Notes: a model not told the origin generated them from the sequence alone. 64,000 nt of DNA from Oscillospiraceae bacterium (GCA_022795735.1 JAAWHG010000001.1:1-64000); one strand, 5' to 3'. Shown: positions 17,904 to 26,382, numbered from the stretch's first letter. Translations and numbers: made by a program.

Positions 17904-18395
17904 TTATTTTTTCTCTTTGATTAGTTCAATTGCCTCTTTTCCGGTAATATGGTCAATACCCATTTTCAGCATACAGAGCGACGTCCATTCTCGGTCAATC
18001 GCATGTTTTCGTCCAATGGCTGTATCTTTTGGAGCATACTTGATTGCCAGCTTTTCAATAGCTTTGAGCTTTTCCTCTTCGTCCTTTATTACCTCTACTC
18101 GTCCAAAGGCAATTACACTTCTAAAATAGCTGGTGTATTCATCGGGAACAATTTTATCCTGGTCGATAACACAGAAGGAAACCTTTTCGTTTTGTTGTAT
18201 CGCATCCAATTTGTGTCCGCTTTTGGCACAGTGGAAAAAGATTTTCTCCCCATCATATACATAGCTGATAGGAACCGCATAAGGATAATTGTCATCGCCA
18301 GACAACGCCAGGACCCCGGATGTTCCTCTATTGAGAACGGAAGAAATTTCTTCCGTGGACAATGCCTGCCGTTTTCTTCGCATTTCTCGAAACAT
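17904..18395 (-). CDS. pyridoxamine 5'-phosphate oxidase-like flavoprotein (Nim-like)
   Basis: This 163-aa protein has the split-barrel FMN-binding fold of the PPOX family: ALSTEEISSVLNRGTSGVLALSGDDNYPYAVPISYVYDGEKIFFHCAKSGHKLD at the N-terminus, followed by VSFCVIDQDK and SVIAFGRVEVI. This subgroup includes NimA-type proteins linked to nitroimidazole resistance, though many members have other or unknown roles. The RBS GAGGTG is 5 nt from the ATG. The gene has a strong promoter and an intrinsic terminator in its leader, so expression is probably controlled by attenuation. Its base composition differs from the surroundings, suggesting transfer. Confidence 0.8.
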   Translation of the reverse strand: MFREMRRKRQALSTEEISSVLNRGTSGVLALSGDDNYPYAVPISYVYDGEKIFFHCAKSGHKLDAIQQNEKVSFCVIDQDKIVPDEYTSYFRSVIAFGRVEVIKDEEEKLKAIEKLAIKYAPKDTAIGRKHAIDREWTSLCMLKMGIDHITGKEAIELIKEKK

Positions 18396-18410
18396 ATTAA
18401 CACCTCACTC

Positions 18411-18471
18411 AAAAAATAAAACGCCTATATCCCATTCCTTCAATGGCCTACTGGAATGGTTATAAGCGTTT
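18411..18471 (-). promoter_or_regulatory. intrinsic terminator/attenuator in the PPOX gene leader
   Basis: In the transcript, 18461-18471 pairs with 18419-18429 (11 bp with one GU) and 18453-18459 with 18432-18438 (7 bp), followed directly by an 11-nt U-rich run (18421-18411) and then the ribosome site. An 8-codon frame (MGYRRFIF, 18435-18409) runs through the 3' arm and ends after the U run. Its AAGGA site is too close to the ATG to be convincing. The arrangement fits transcription attenuation. Confidence 0.7.
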
Positions 18472-18490
18472 ACCCGGCGGTAATATAGAA

Positions 18491-18519
18491 AGTATAGCAA
18501 ACCCTATGCAGAAAGTCAA
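18491..18519 (-). promoter_or_regulatory. sigma-A promoter of the PPOX gene
   Basis: On the minus strand, TTGACT (18514-18519), 17 nt and TATACT (18491-18496) with TGC before the -10. The predicted transcript starts near 18484, leaving a leader of about 90 nt. Confidence 0.75.
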
Positions 18520-18756
18520 CCTTTTTTCGTGCCTGAATAAAGGAGTGCACAAACAGTAAGCAATTCAGGTGTGTCCACACTCCAAAATCTTTGCTGAGCC
18601 AGGGCCAGAAAAAATGCTTGTCGAGACGCAGTTTATTTTGTTTTGAAGTCAGTATGTGACAATTTAGACTTTGCGTGTAAAATGGCCGGGGTCTGTTGAG
18701 GGCTGCCTTGTCAACTGAGGTACAGTAGTCCACAGTGGGCCCCGGTCATATCATGC
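18520..18756. other. AT-rich spacer without a convincing gene
   Basis: No gene with a ribosome site is visible. The stretch has interleaved inverted repeats: CCTGAAT (18532-18538) with ATTCAGG (18563-18569), and GGAGTG (18542-18547) with CACTCC (18578-18583). It may be a scar of a lost mobile element. Confidence 0.35.
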
Positions 18757-18790
18757 AAAAAAGCCGTCCCATCTTCGAGGACGACTTTTT
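18757..18790 (-). terminator. terminator of the FmdE/ABC operon
   Basis: 18757-18769 pairs with 18779-18790 (one wobble) and gives six T on the minus strand. It lies 80 nt beyond the stop codon of the last gene. It also has T residues on the plus strand and may act both ways. Confidence 0.75.
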
Positions 18791-18869
18791 GCGTAATGCG
18801 ATAGTTTCAATTCATTTTCGTATTTCTAACAAGAGTTAATTATATGGCTGTAATATTGCTTGCCTTTCC

Positions 18870-19403
18870 TTATACTGCAAACCGGTCATACGCCTCATAA
18901 CAATCTGGGCAAAGTTTTTCTTCGCCATGTAGGTGAATCCAATTAGAACCAGTGGATTCGCCGCAGCGGTCGCAGGTATAAGATTGAAAGATACGGGCAG
19001 GTTCAGGAACGGTCAGCTTTGTCTCCTTAATGTCGAACAGCTCCTGCGGTTCATGGCTCTGAAAGTAAGCAAAGGACGCATCGCGAGTCATGCCAGCTGG
19101 CTTTTCCCGCAGAATTAACCGGACGGATTTTCCAGTTTTTCGGTTGAAAAAAGAAAATGCCTGTTTGCCGGTCATGTGAAACAGTAAATTTCCTTTGCCG
19201 ATGCTGCACCCCAAAATAGCTTGAATTGCATCGACGCAGCAGGCGTCGTTCTCCGAGATACAGACCACCTGTTCATCATCGGAAAAGGTCAAATCCAGCA
19301 ATTCGATGGCATAGAGCGACGCTTTATAGCCGATGGTCAGACCGCCGCAGACGTGGCCGTGAAAGGCCGCGGCTTTTTCCCAAAGCGCATTTGCATCAAT
19401 CAT
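18870..19403 (-). CDS. FmdE family protein with C-terminal zinc finger
   Basis: This 177-aa protein matches the FmdE (formylmethanofuran dehydrogenase subunit E) family. The N-terminal FHGHVCGGLTIGYKA segment (about 14-28) and ENDACCVDAIQAILGCSIGKGNL (about 52-74) carry the conserved His and Cys residues. A zinc ribbon follows at the end (CDRCGES and CPDCYEAY). In bacteria these proteins are not part of a methanofuran enzyme and are often found with molybdenum or metal-chelate transport genes. It is the last gene of the ABC importer unit (15 nt after the ATPase). The start at ATG 19403 has GGAG 9 nt upstream; a GTG nine bases earlier would overlap that site. Confidence 0.8.
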   Translation of the reverse strand: MIDANALWEKAAAFHGHVCGGLTIGYKASLYAIELLDLTFSDDEQVVCISENDACCVDAIQAILGCSIGKGNLLFHMTGKQAFSFFNRKTGKSVRLILREKPAGMTRDASFAYFQSHEPQELFDIKETKLTVPEPARIFQSYTCDRCGESTGSNWIHLHGEEKLCPDCYEAYDRFAV

Positions 19404-19418
19404 GATAAACACTCCTTT

Positions 19419-20171
19419 TCATTGGGGGACAATTAACGTTTGTCCACGATGTTGTATAATGTCAACCTCCATACGGTAAACCTGCCGGATGGTATCCGGC
19501 GTCACGGTGGAGATATCTCCGTGAGAGAAGACGTGCGTGTTGTGAAGGAACAGGAAACGATCACAGTAACGCACTGCCAGATTGAGGTCGTGGATGACGA
19601 TGACCACGCCGATTCCGTGTGTTATCGCAATCTCCCGAACCAGCTTTAACATCTCATGTTGGTTCCTCGGGTCCAGGCTGCTGGTGGGCTCGTCCAGCAG
19701 CAGATACTGCGGCTGCTGCGCAAGAGCCCGAGCCAGCATGACCTTCTGACGCTCTCCACCGGAAAGGCAGTTTAAAAACCGTCCGCGTAAATGGGAAATT
19801 CCCAACCGGTCCATTGACTCATGAATGATTTTATGATCTTTTTCTGTAAAACTCCATTTCATATAGGGCTTTCGGCCCAGCATGACAATGTCGTGCACGG
19901 TCATCTGCGTATTGGGAACGCTCTGTGCCACAAAGGCAATTCTCTGCGCAAGTTCACGGCCAGATAGGCGGGACAAATCAACGCCATCCATACTAATTCG
20001 CCCACCAGACGGTGTCAGAATCCGGTTAAAGCATTTGAGCAAAGTACTTTTGCCCACGCCGTTATTTCCTAAGATCGCAAGAAACCGACCGTCTGCGACA
20101 GAAAAACTGACTTCATTTAAAACCGGCGGCCCGCTTTTGTAGCGAAAGCTCAGATTTTCAACCGTCAGCAC
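19419..20171 (-). CDS. ABC transporter ATP-binding protein (FecE/BtuD type)
   Basis: This 250-aa ATPase subunit belongs to a metal-chelate importer of the iron-siderophore/cobalamin/heme class. Walker A GNNGVGKST is at residues 35-43, the ABC signature LSGGE is near 137, and Walker B with the catalytic Glu is LLLDEPTSSLD near 156, followed by an H-loop in VIVIHDLN. The true start is the GTG at 20171, preceded by AAGGAGGG; codons upstream of it in the same frame are an antisense-like overlap with the permease gene. It overlaps the permease by 14 nt, as expected for coupled translation. Confidence 0.93.
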   Translation of the reverse strand: MLTVENLSFRYKSGPPVLNEVSFSVADGRFLAILGNNGVGKSTLLKCFNRILTPSGGRISMDGVDLSRLSGRELAQRIAFVAQSVPNTQMTVHDIVMLGRKPYMKWSFTEKDHKIIHESMDRLGISHLRGRFLNCLSGGERQKVMLARALAQQPQYLLLDEPTSSLDPRNQHEMLKLVREIAITHGIGVVIVIHDLNLAVRYCDRFLFLHNTHVFSHGDISTVTPDTIRQVYRMEVDIIQHRGQTLIVPQ

Positions 20172-21228
20172 TGTGCTTCCCTCCTTTAAACAGGAGATAT
20201 AAAAATAGAGGTCCACCCAGGATGGAAGTAATTGCTCCAATGGGCAGAATGGCCGGACTGATTGCAACACGCGCCAGCAAATCTCCCAGCAGCAGCAACA
20301 GCGCCCCCGCAATGGCGGAGCCGGGCAGGAGATAGACGTGATTGTTTCCCACCACCAGCCGGACAACGTGGGGCGCTACCAACCCGATAAAGTTGATGAG
20401 TCCAATATAGGAGACAATCATGGAGGATGTCAGACAGCATAGCACCATATTAATTAGTGTCAGCCGCCGGACATGAATCCCAAGACTGATCGCGGTCTCC
20501 TCTCCACTGAGGAGGGCGTTGAAGTCCCAGCGTTTCAACATGAAATACAGACTGGCAAACAGAACCATTGCCGCCATGCGGCCAACATCGCCCCAATCCG
20601 TGTTGCCTAGACTGCCGAAGGTCCAGAATACCAGCGTGTTCAACTGAATCTCGTCAGCAAAATACTGCATCAGCGTTGTGCCGCCGGTGAACATAAAACT
20701 AATTGCCACACCGGCCAGGATGATTCCTTCCGGCGAAACCTGCCGGAACCGGCTAAGACCCAGAATGACCAATGCGACGGAGACGCTTCCAATAAAGGCG
20801 CAAAGTGGAATTGCCATGGTTCCCAAACCGCTGGCAGAGCCCATCTGCAAAACAATGATGGCAAAGGCCGCGCCAAAGCTTGCGCCCTGGGAGACACCCA
20901 AGGTTGAAGAGGAAGCCAACGGATTTCTTAGAATGGCTTGCAGCACGCAGCCGGTGATTCCAAGGCCCGCGCCTGCGACAATGGCAGTACAAATACGTGG
21001 AAGACGGTTGCTGCGCACCACAAGGTTGATCTTACTGTCAGCTGCGTGTCCAAAGATGCCTTTGATGAGTTCCAGTGTGGGCGTTTTGTAGGAACCTGCC
21101 CGCAGTGAGAGCAAAATTGCGACAATTAACATTGCAAACAGTATCAGCAGAAAGCTTTTGCTTTTTAGCTGGTTCCGGCGGTACGCGGCAGCGTCGTTAT
21201 TCACCGAGGCGGATTTCTTTAAATTCAT
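20158..21228 (-). CDS. FecCD family ABC transporter permease
   Basis: This 356-aa permease has about nine or ten hydrophobic helices after a cytoplasmic N-terminus. The family signatures include RLPRICTAIVAGAGLGITGCVLQAILRNPLASSSTLGVSQGASFGAAFA (about 73-121) and FIGLVAPHVVRLVVGNNH near 285-302. These permeases carry siderophores, heme, cobalamin or other chelates. It overlaps the binding-protein gene by 32 nt and the ATPase gene by 14 nt, so the three components form one compact operon with FmdE. The substrate cannot be set from the sequence. Confidence 0.93.
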   Translation of the reverse strand: MNLKKSASVNNDAAAYRRNQLKSKSFLLILFAMLIVAILLSLRAGSYKTPTLELIKGIFGHAADSKINLVVRSNRLPRICTAIVAGAGLGITGCVLQAILRNPLASSSTLGVSQGASFGAAFAIIVLQMGSASGLGTMAIPLCAFIGSVSVALVILGLSRFRQVSPEGIILAGVAISFMFTGGTTLMQYFADEIQLNTLVFWTFGSLGNTDWGDVGRMAAMVLFASLYFMLKRWDFNALLSGEETAISLGIHVRRLTLINMVLCCLTSSMIVSYIGLINFIGLVAPHVVRLVVGNNHVYLLPGSAIAGALLLLLGDLLARVAISPAILPIGAITSILGGPLFLYLLFKGGKHSADG

Positions 21229-22351
21229 ATCCAGCTTCCTTTAAGTCGTTATAAGGGTTGCTCCCAAGCAACTCCTGAAAGATTTCCCCGGCCTTTTTTT
21301 CAATGTCTATGTCAGAAAACTGGTTGGGATACAGAATGGAGGCCCCATAATAGGCATCCGCTAAGGCGGTCTCTAAGTTGGAGGCAAAGGAACGGAAGGA
21401 AATCTGTGAGTAAACCTTTCCTTCCTGAACGGCAGTGAGACTGTCGTAATAGTCAGTGTTTGTTATGTAATCCTCGCTAATCAGCTCCATGCCGTTGAAA
21501 TCCAGAAAGATGACATCTGGATTCCATTCCAATACCTGCTCTAAATCAATGTCAAACGCTCCACTCTGGCCTGTTGTATTTGCCAGATTCTTTGCGCGGA
21601 TCAGCTCAAAGGGCCCGTAAAATGCCTCTGTTCCCTCAAAACCGTGTGTGGCCTTGAAAGAAACACCAGCTACATACACACTGGGTTTTTCTTCTTCCGC
21701 TATGCCCTCGGTCCGGCTAGATAAATCCAACTCAATACTGTGGAGGTATTCAGTTAATTCCTCAGCCCGGCGCTCCATCCCATATAACTCACCCATAATG
21801 CGTATGGTCTCATAGGCTTTATCATCCAACACGGTGTCGCTGCCAGGAACCACGACTACTGGGATTTCTGTTTTGCCCTGTAATTCATCCGGGTCAACCT
21901 TTGCATAGGAGGACATGACAATAACCTGGGGATTTACATTGATAATTTCCTCGACAAAGGGTTCCCCGTTCGTTCCAATAACAGGTAAGCCGCTGAATCT
22001 GTCATAATTTACGTAATTATACAGACGGGACATGCCGGCCTTCGTCTCATAGTCCTCTACACCTACCACGAGATCTTGCCCACCCGCATAGCAGGTATAT
22101 CGCAGTGCCCCGACGCCCACGCAGACGATGCGCTCGACCGTTTTCGGAATCTCCACCTGGCGGCCATTCCCGTCCACAATGGTACGAAAGCCATTTTCTT
22201 CTTCCGTAACGGGTTCCCGGCTCTCCGGATTATTTGTGTTGTTTTCCGGCGATGACAGTTGTGAGGTTTCTGTGTTTGTCCTGCTACATCCAGTCAGCAT
22301 CCCAACTGCTGCACAACATGCCAGCAGCAACGCGATTATTTTCATTTTCAT
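21197..22351 (-). CDS. ABC transporter substrate-binding lipoprotein (FecB/BtuF type)
   Basis: This 384-aa protein has a signal peptide ending in the lipobox LTGC (Cys22) and a Thr/Ser/Asn/Glu-rich linker, followed by a class III binding-protein fold. VDGNGRQVEIPKTVERIVCVGVGALRYTCYAGG opens the domain, and the motif VNPQVIVMSSYAKVDPDEL belongs to the FecB/BtuF group. It would capture a metal chelate outside the cell and pass it to the permease. The start is taken at 22351; a second ATG two codons later is equally possible. It is the first gene of the operon and is divergent from gpr. Confidence 0.88.
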   Translation of the reverse strand: MKMKIIALLLACCAAVGMLTGCSRTNTETSQLSSPENNTNNPESREPVTEEENGFRTIVDGNGRQVEIPKTVERIVCVGVGALRYTCYAGGQDLVVGVEDYETKAGMSRLYNYVNYDRFSGLPVIGTNGEPFVEEIINVNPQVIVMSSYAKVDPDELQGKTEIPVVVVPGSDTVLDDKAYETIRIMGELYGMERRAEELTEYLHSIELDLSSRTEGIAEEEKPSVYVAGVSFKATHGFEGTEAFYGPFELIRAKNLANTTGQSGAFDIDLEQVLEWNPDVIFLDFNGMELISEDYITNTDYYDSLTAVQEGKVYSQISFRSFASNLETALADAYYGASILYPNQFSDIDIEKKAGEIFQELLGSNPYNDLKEAGYEFKEIRLGE

Positions 22352-22422
22352 GCTACATTCGTCCCTTCTACTTTCGGAAGGAACATAAATCATAACAGAA
22401 CCTTCCTTTATTGTAATTGCGG

Positions 22423-22497
22423 CCGGTGCTCCCTGCTATTGGCGCCAACAAACCGGGGGAGCTTTTTTATCATAGCAAATGCCGGCACCCTTCGCAA
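22423..22497 (-). promoter_or_regulatory. promoter and structured leader of the FmdE/ABC operon
   Basis: On the minus strand, TTGCGA (22492-22497), 17 nt and TATGAT (22469-22474) with TGC. The transcript would begin just before GCTCCC (22462-22457), which pairs with GGGAGC (22433-22428). The adjacent CCGGT (22456-22452) can instead pair with ACCGG (22427-22423). The two stems cannot form together because no nucleotides are left to span them, so they are alternatives. No known riboswitch class was recognised. Confidence 0.5.
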
Positions 22498-22546
22498 GCC
22501 GGGGTGGGGGATATAATTTTAAAATTCCTCCACAAATATACTTTTT

Positions 22547-22575
22547 GCATAGCTAGGACATTGAGAGTAGAAAAT
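22547..22575 (+). promoter_or_regulatory. candidate forespore (sigma-F/G) promoter of gpr
   Basis: GCATA (22547-22551), 15 nt and GTAGAAAAT (22567-22575) approach the GYATA and GGNNANANT elements of forespore sigma factors. The leader would be only about 13 nt, which weakens the call. Confidence 0.35.
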
Positions 22576-22593
22576 AGGGGAGAGGTGATGAAA

Positions 22594-23484
22594 ATGTCAA
22601 GAAGAACCGATCTTGCACTGGAAGAGAAGGAGATTTATGAGGAATCAGTTGGAAAAACAACGGAACTGCCCGGAGTCCTGGCGCGGGAAGGGGCGCGGGA
22701 GGGAATCTCTGTAACACTAGTACGGATATTGGATGAGCAGGGAGAGCAGGCGCTTCATAAGCCGGTTGGCGCTTATCTCACACTTGACCTTTTACCCCTG
22801 CAGCGCCGCGAACAGGATGCCTTTCAAAGGGCCGCCCGGACGTTGGGAGAGGAATTGCGCAGCCTGATGGACCTGAAACCGGGAATGAGCGTCTTGGTTG
22901 CCGGACTGGGAAACCGCGCCGTTACACCTGATGCCGTGGGGCCAAAGGCCCTGGACCATCTTCTAATCACCAGGCATTTGGTGAAGCAAGCTCCCTCCTT
23001 TTTTTCGGAATACCGTCCAGTTTCAGCTATTGCGCCCGGCGTTTTAGGAATTACGGGACTGGAGAGTGCGGAGGTCATTCAAGGTGTGGCCGCACAGATT
23101 AAACCCGACTGTATGATTGTCGTTGACGCGCTGGCAGCGCGAAGTCTTGACCGTGTCTGTACAACAATTCAGCTCACCGACACCGGCATCGTACCTGGCT
23201 CCGGTATCCACAACGCGAGAGAAGCGTTTGACCATAAGCGTTTCGGCTTCCCTGTCTACGCGGTTGGTGTGCCGACAGTAGTTGACGTGGATACACTTTT
23301 TGAGGACTTTTCTCTCGACACAGCAGCTGGAACAAGCAAAGAGAGAAAAAGCGGTCCACTGATCGTTACGCCGCGTGATGTGGACGCGCAGGTAGATCAA
23401 ATTGCAAAGCTGGTGGCCTATGGAGTAAATCTTGCTCTCCATGAAGGATTGGATATAGAGGACATTGCATATTTTGTTGAATAA
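22594..23484 (+). CDS. gpr: GPR endopeptidase (spore protease)
   Basis: This 296-aa protease degrades the small acid-soluble proteins of the spore core during germination. The N-terminus RRTDLALEEKEIYEE with TELPGV close behind is the usual GPR start. The core LKPGMSVLVAGLGNRAVTPDAVGPKAL (about 95-121) and DALAARSLDRVCTTIQLTDTGIVPGSGIHNAR (about 174-205) are highly diagnostic. The start at 22594 is chosen because GAGGTGAT ends at the right distance; the ATG at 22588 is inside that site. It is a forespore gene in relatives and lies 2 kb from sigG. Confidence 0.93.
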   Translation: MSRRTDLALEEKEIYEESVGKTTELPGVLAREGAREGISVTLVRILDEQGEQALHKPVGAYLTLDLLPLQRREQDAFQRAARTLGEELRSLMDLKPGMSVLVAGLGNRAVTPDAVGPKALDHLLITRHLVKQAPSFFSEYRPVSAIAPGVLGITGLESAEVIQGVAAQIKPDCMIVVDALAARSLDRVCTTIQLTDTGIVPGSGIHNAREAFDHKRFGFPVYAVGVPTVVDVDTLFEDFSLDTAAGTSKERKSGPLIVTPRDVDAQVDQIAKLVAYGVNLALHEGLDIEDIAYFVE

Positions 23485-23858
23485 AACAAAATGAATTATG
23501 TAAACTATTTTTCCCGATTTGTTAGTTTGCTTTCTTTGACAAGGCTGTGAAAGAATCTGTGGACAATGTGAACAACTCTTAAGTATACAAGGATTTTTTT
23601 ACCTCCATCGCCAGATAATCAACGACGTTTTCCATATGGTTTAACTCCAAAAAGTTTAAATAGGGGAGTAAGAAGGAAAATTATGTCGCTTGAATAGTAA
23701 ATCAACATGTTTCCTCGGAAATACAATTTATACTTGACCTTTTGAAAAAAAGGACGTATTCTCTACCTTTATAGCTGAATCATTAGGGAGCCGTTGATTC
23801 TGCCCTTGCATGTCAATTGAATAACTGGTTCCTGAATTAAAGAGTGGAGGATATCCTG
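23485..23858 (+). other. intergenic region between gpr and pyrG
   Basis: This is a 374-nt AT-rich stretch without a credible reading frame. Its second half holds the pyrG promoter and leader. I see no GGGC-type start that would suggest reiterative transcription control, and no strong terminator for gpr. Confidence 0.5.
23734..23762 (+). promoter_or_regulatory. sigma-A promoter of pyrG
   Basis: TTGACC (23734-23739), 17 nt and TATTCT (23757-23762). The leader to the start codon is about 90 nt. Confidence 0.6.
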
Positions 23859-25454
23859 ATGGCTGTAAAGCATATATTTGTGACCGGCGGCGTGGTATCT
23901 GGTTTGGGTAAGGGGATCACGGCCGCCTCATTGGGGCGGCTTCTGAAAGCGCGTGGCCTGCGGGTGACCATTCAGAAGCTGGACCCTTATCTAAACGTAG
24001 ACCCTGGCACCATGAGTCCCTATCAGCACGGTGAGGTGTTCGTCACCGACGACGGGGCTGAGACAGACTTGGACCTGGGCCACTACGAGCGTTTCATCGA
24101 TGAAAACTTAACCGTCCACAGTTCGGTTACCTCCGGTAAAATCTACTGGAACGTCCTGAACCGGGAACGAACCGGCGACTTTTTGGGTGGAACGGTTCAA
24201 ATTATCCCTCATATAACCGCCGAAATCAAACGGTGTATCTATGCGATGGAAGAGGAAGATACCGATGTAGTTATCACCGAAATCGGTGGAACGGTTGGCG
24301 ATATCGAGTCCCAACCCTTTTTGGAGGCGATCCGTCAGGTGGCTTCTGAGGCAGGGCGGGGGAACTGTCTCTTTCTCCACGTCTCTTTGATTGTAGCAAT
24401 CCCGGGGTCTGGAGAGCTGAAGTCAAAGCCGACCCAGCACTCCTGCAAGGAACTGTTATCATTGGGCATCCAGCCCGACGTTATTATGTGCCGTTGTGAC
24501 CGTGAGGTCCCGCTGGAAATCAGGCAAAAGATTTCTCTTTTCTGCAATATACCGGTGGAAAACGCCATTCCCAACCTGACGGCGGACATCCTCTACGAAG
24601 TGCCGCTGATGCTGGAAAAGGAGGGTCTGGGCGGAGTCGTTGTCAAGCGTCTCGGACTGCCCAGCCGCGATCCAGATTTGGTCCACTGGGCACAGATGGT
24701 GGAACGGGCAAAGCACCCGGAGGGGGAAGTGACGATTGCGCTGGTGGGAAAATATACCGCCCTCCACGATGCCTACCTCAGCGTGGTTGAGGCTTTGACC
24801 CACGGTGGCATTGAGAACGGCGTTCGGGTTTCGATAAAGTGGATCGAGTCTGAAGATATGAACCGTGAGACTGCGCAAGCACTGCTGGAAGGCTGCGACG
24901 GAATCCTGGTCCCCGGCGGCTTCGGAGACCGTGGCGTAGAGGGAATGATCTGCGCTGCGGAATACGCCAGAACACACAGCGTTCCCTATTTCGGCATCTG
25001 CCTGGGAATGCAAATGGCGGTGGTAGCGTTTGCCCGTTACGCCTGCGGCATGGAGGATGCCCATTCGCGGGAATTTGCGCCGTATAGCACGCATCCAGTG
25101 ATTGATTTGATGCCAGAACAAATTGGCGTCATAAAAAAGGGCGGGACAATGCGTCTCGGGGCTTACCCCTGCCATGTGACGGGACATGCCTTGAGCGCCT
25201 ACGGCTGCGGCGAGATTTCAGAACGTCATCGCCACCGGTACGAGTTTAACAACGAGTACCGTCAAGTATTGACTGAAAGGGGGATGGCTCTAACCGGCTT
25301 GTCACCCGATCATAGCCTGGTAGAAATTGTGGAGCTGCCAACGCATCCTTGGTATGTAGGCGTTCAGTTCCACCCAGAACTCAAGAGCCGTCCTAACCGT
25401 GTCCATCCTTTGTTCCGCGAGTTTATCAGAGCGGCAAAGGAGGGATGCAAATAA
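23859..25454 (+). CDS. pyrG: CTP synthase
   Basis: This 531-aa enzyme aminates UTP to CTP with glutamine and ATP. The N-terminal synthetase domain starts [22 protein letters not shown] (P-loop-like) and contains [40 protein letters not shown]. The C-terminal class I glutamine amidotransferase domain has the oxyanion strand [12 protein letters not shown], the nucleophile Cys in FGICLGMQ (about residue 385) and the HPE catalytic pair in [10 protein letters not shown]. The start is at ATG 23859, 8 nt after GGAGG. It is monocistronic by layout, followed by sigG after 148 nt. Confidence 0.97.
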   Translation: MAVKHIFVTGGVVSGLGKGITAASLGRLLKARGLRVTIQKLDPYLNVDPGTMSPYQHGEVFVTDDGAETDLDLGHYERFIDENLTVHSSVTSGKIYWNVLNRERTGDFLGGTVQIIPHITAEIKRCIYAMEEEDTDVVITEIGGTVGDIESQPFLEAIRQVASEAGRGNCLFLHVSLIVAIPGSGELKSKPTQHSCKELLSLGIQPDVIMCRCDREVPLEIRQKISLFCNIPVENAIPNLTADILYEVPLMLEKEGLGGVVVKRLGLPSRDPDLVHWAQMVERAKHPEGEVTIALVGKYTALHDAYLSVVEALTHGGIENGVRVSIKWIESEDMNRETAQALLEGCDGILVPGGFGDRGVEGMICAAEYARTHSVPYFGICLGMQMAVVAFARYACGMEDAHSREFAPYSTHPVIDLMPEQIGVIKKGGTMRLGAYPCHVTGHALSAYGCGEISERHRHRYEFNNEYRQVLTERGMALTGLSPDHSLVEIVELPTHPWYVGVQFHPELKSRPNRVHPLFREFIRAAKEGCK

Positions 25455-25551
25455 CCGCACACGACCCACCGCCGATGCCCCAACGCGGAAGGTAAAAATT
25501 CTGTTTCCTATTTTTTACTTGGCGGAATTGGTTTCTCCGGCGTATCAAATC

Positions 25552-25569
25552 CGTTTCCCGGGAAATACT
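25552..25569 (+). promoter_or_regulatory. candidate sigma-F promoter elements of sigG
   Basis: GTATC (25552-25556) and GGAAATACT (25561-25569 after the flanking 4 nt... spacer 557-560 only) do not have standard spacing; the -10-like GGAAATACT itself matches GGNNANANT fully. The -35 is therefore uncertain and only the -10 is noteworthy. Confidence 0.25.
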
Positions 25570-25602
25570 GACAGGCAGTAACAATTTCTCGGAGGTAAAC
25601 GG

Positions 25603-26382
25603 ATGCAGGGCAAAGTTGAAATCTGCGGCGTGAACACCGCGAAGCTGAAAACCTTAAAAAACGACGAAATGGTGGAGCTTCTGCACAGGAGCAAGCAGGG
25701 CGATATGGATGCGCGGCAAAAGCTGGTGGAGGGTAATCTCCGGTTGGTGCTTTCGGTCATTCAGCGCTTTCTGGGACGGGGAGAAAACCCGGACGACCTT
25801 TTTCAGGTGGGCTGTATTGGACTTTTAAAGGCGATTTCCAACTTTGACGAGACAAAATTGGTACGCTTCTCTACCTATGGCGTCCCAATGATTGCGGGAG
25901 AGATTCGCCGCTATCTGCGGGATAACAGCGCCATCCGGGTCAGCCGTTCGGTTCGTGACACCGCTTACCGGGTGCTCCAGTGTAAAGAACAAATGACCGC
26001 TGAAACCAGTCGGGAACCTAGCCTGGAGCAAATCGCCGCGCGGCTGGAGCTGCCCCTGGAGGACGTGGTCTACGCGATGGACGCCATTTCGGCCCCAGTC
26101 TCCCTCTATGAGCCGGTCTACTCCGACGGCGGTGATCCTTTGACGGTCATGGATCAAGTGCGGGATGACAAAAATACGGACGAGCTCTGGGTTGAGCGCA
26201 TTGCGCTCCGGGAAGCGATTGGCCGGCTCAGCCCAAGGGAGAAGCATATTTTAGCTCTACGATTCTTTGACGGCAAGACACAGATGGAGGTAGCGGGGGA
26301 GGTTGGAATCAGCCAGGCTCAGGTTTCCAGGTTGGAGAAAAATGCTCTCTCCTCCATTCGGAAAGATATTGCTCCCTCATAA
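25603..26382 (+). CDS. sigG: RNA polymerase sporulation sigma factor SigG
   Basis: This 259-aa sigma-70 family factor drives late forespore genes. The N-terminal KVEICGVNTAKLKTL is the hallmark of SigG. Region 2 follows (ARQKLVEGNLRLVLSVIQRFLGRGENPDDLFQVGCIGLLKAISNFD), with the -10 recognition stretch VRFSTYGVPMIAGEIRRYLRDN, region 3, and region 4.2 with the helix-turn-helix QMEVAGEVGISQAQVSRLEKNAL. The RBS CGGAGGT is well placed. Its known regulon in relatives includes gpr, which is encoded 2 kb upstream. ymxH lies 57 nt downstream. Confidence 0.95.
   Translation: MQGKVEICGVNTAKLKTLKNDEMVELLHRSKQGDMDARQKLVEGNLRLVLSVIQRFLGRGENPDDLFQVGCIGLLKAISNFDETKLVRFSTYGVPMIAGEIRRYLRDNSAIRVSRSVRDTAYRVLQCKEQMTAETSREPSLEQIAARLELPLEDVVYAMDAISAPVSLYEPVYSDGGDPLTVMDQVRDDKNTDELWVERIALREAIGRLSPREKHILALRFFDGKTQMEVAGEVGISQAQVSRLEKNALSSIRKDIAPS

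Noticed and set aside
18470..18733. An 87-codon minus-strand frame in the AT-rich spacer
   Set aside because: It contains the PPOX promoter, has no ribosome site and shows no recognisable domain, so it is not treated as a gene.
20172..20366. N-terminal extension of the ABC ATPase
   Set aside because: The 65 extra codons are Cys/Trp-rich out-of-frame permease sequence; a GTG with a strong ribosome site at 20171 is the better start.
22423..22462. Possible H-type pseudoknot in the FmdE/ABC operon leader
   Set aside because: The two stems are directly joined with no loop nucleotides on either side, which cannot be built in three dimensions; they are alternatives only.
23769..23858. CTP-sensitive reiterative transcription control of pyrG
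   Set aside because: The predicted transcript does not begin with the GGGC-type sequence needed, and no leader terminator is seen.
25552..25569. Complete sigma-F promoter in front of sigG
   Set aside because: Only the -10-like GGAAATACT fits; the nearest -35-like element, GTATC, is just 4 nt away, so the pair cannot work as a promoter. It is kept only as a low-confidence feature for the -10.
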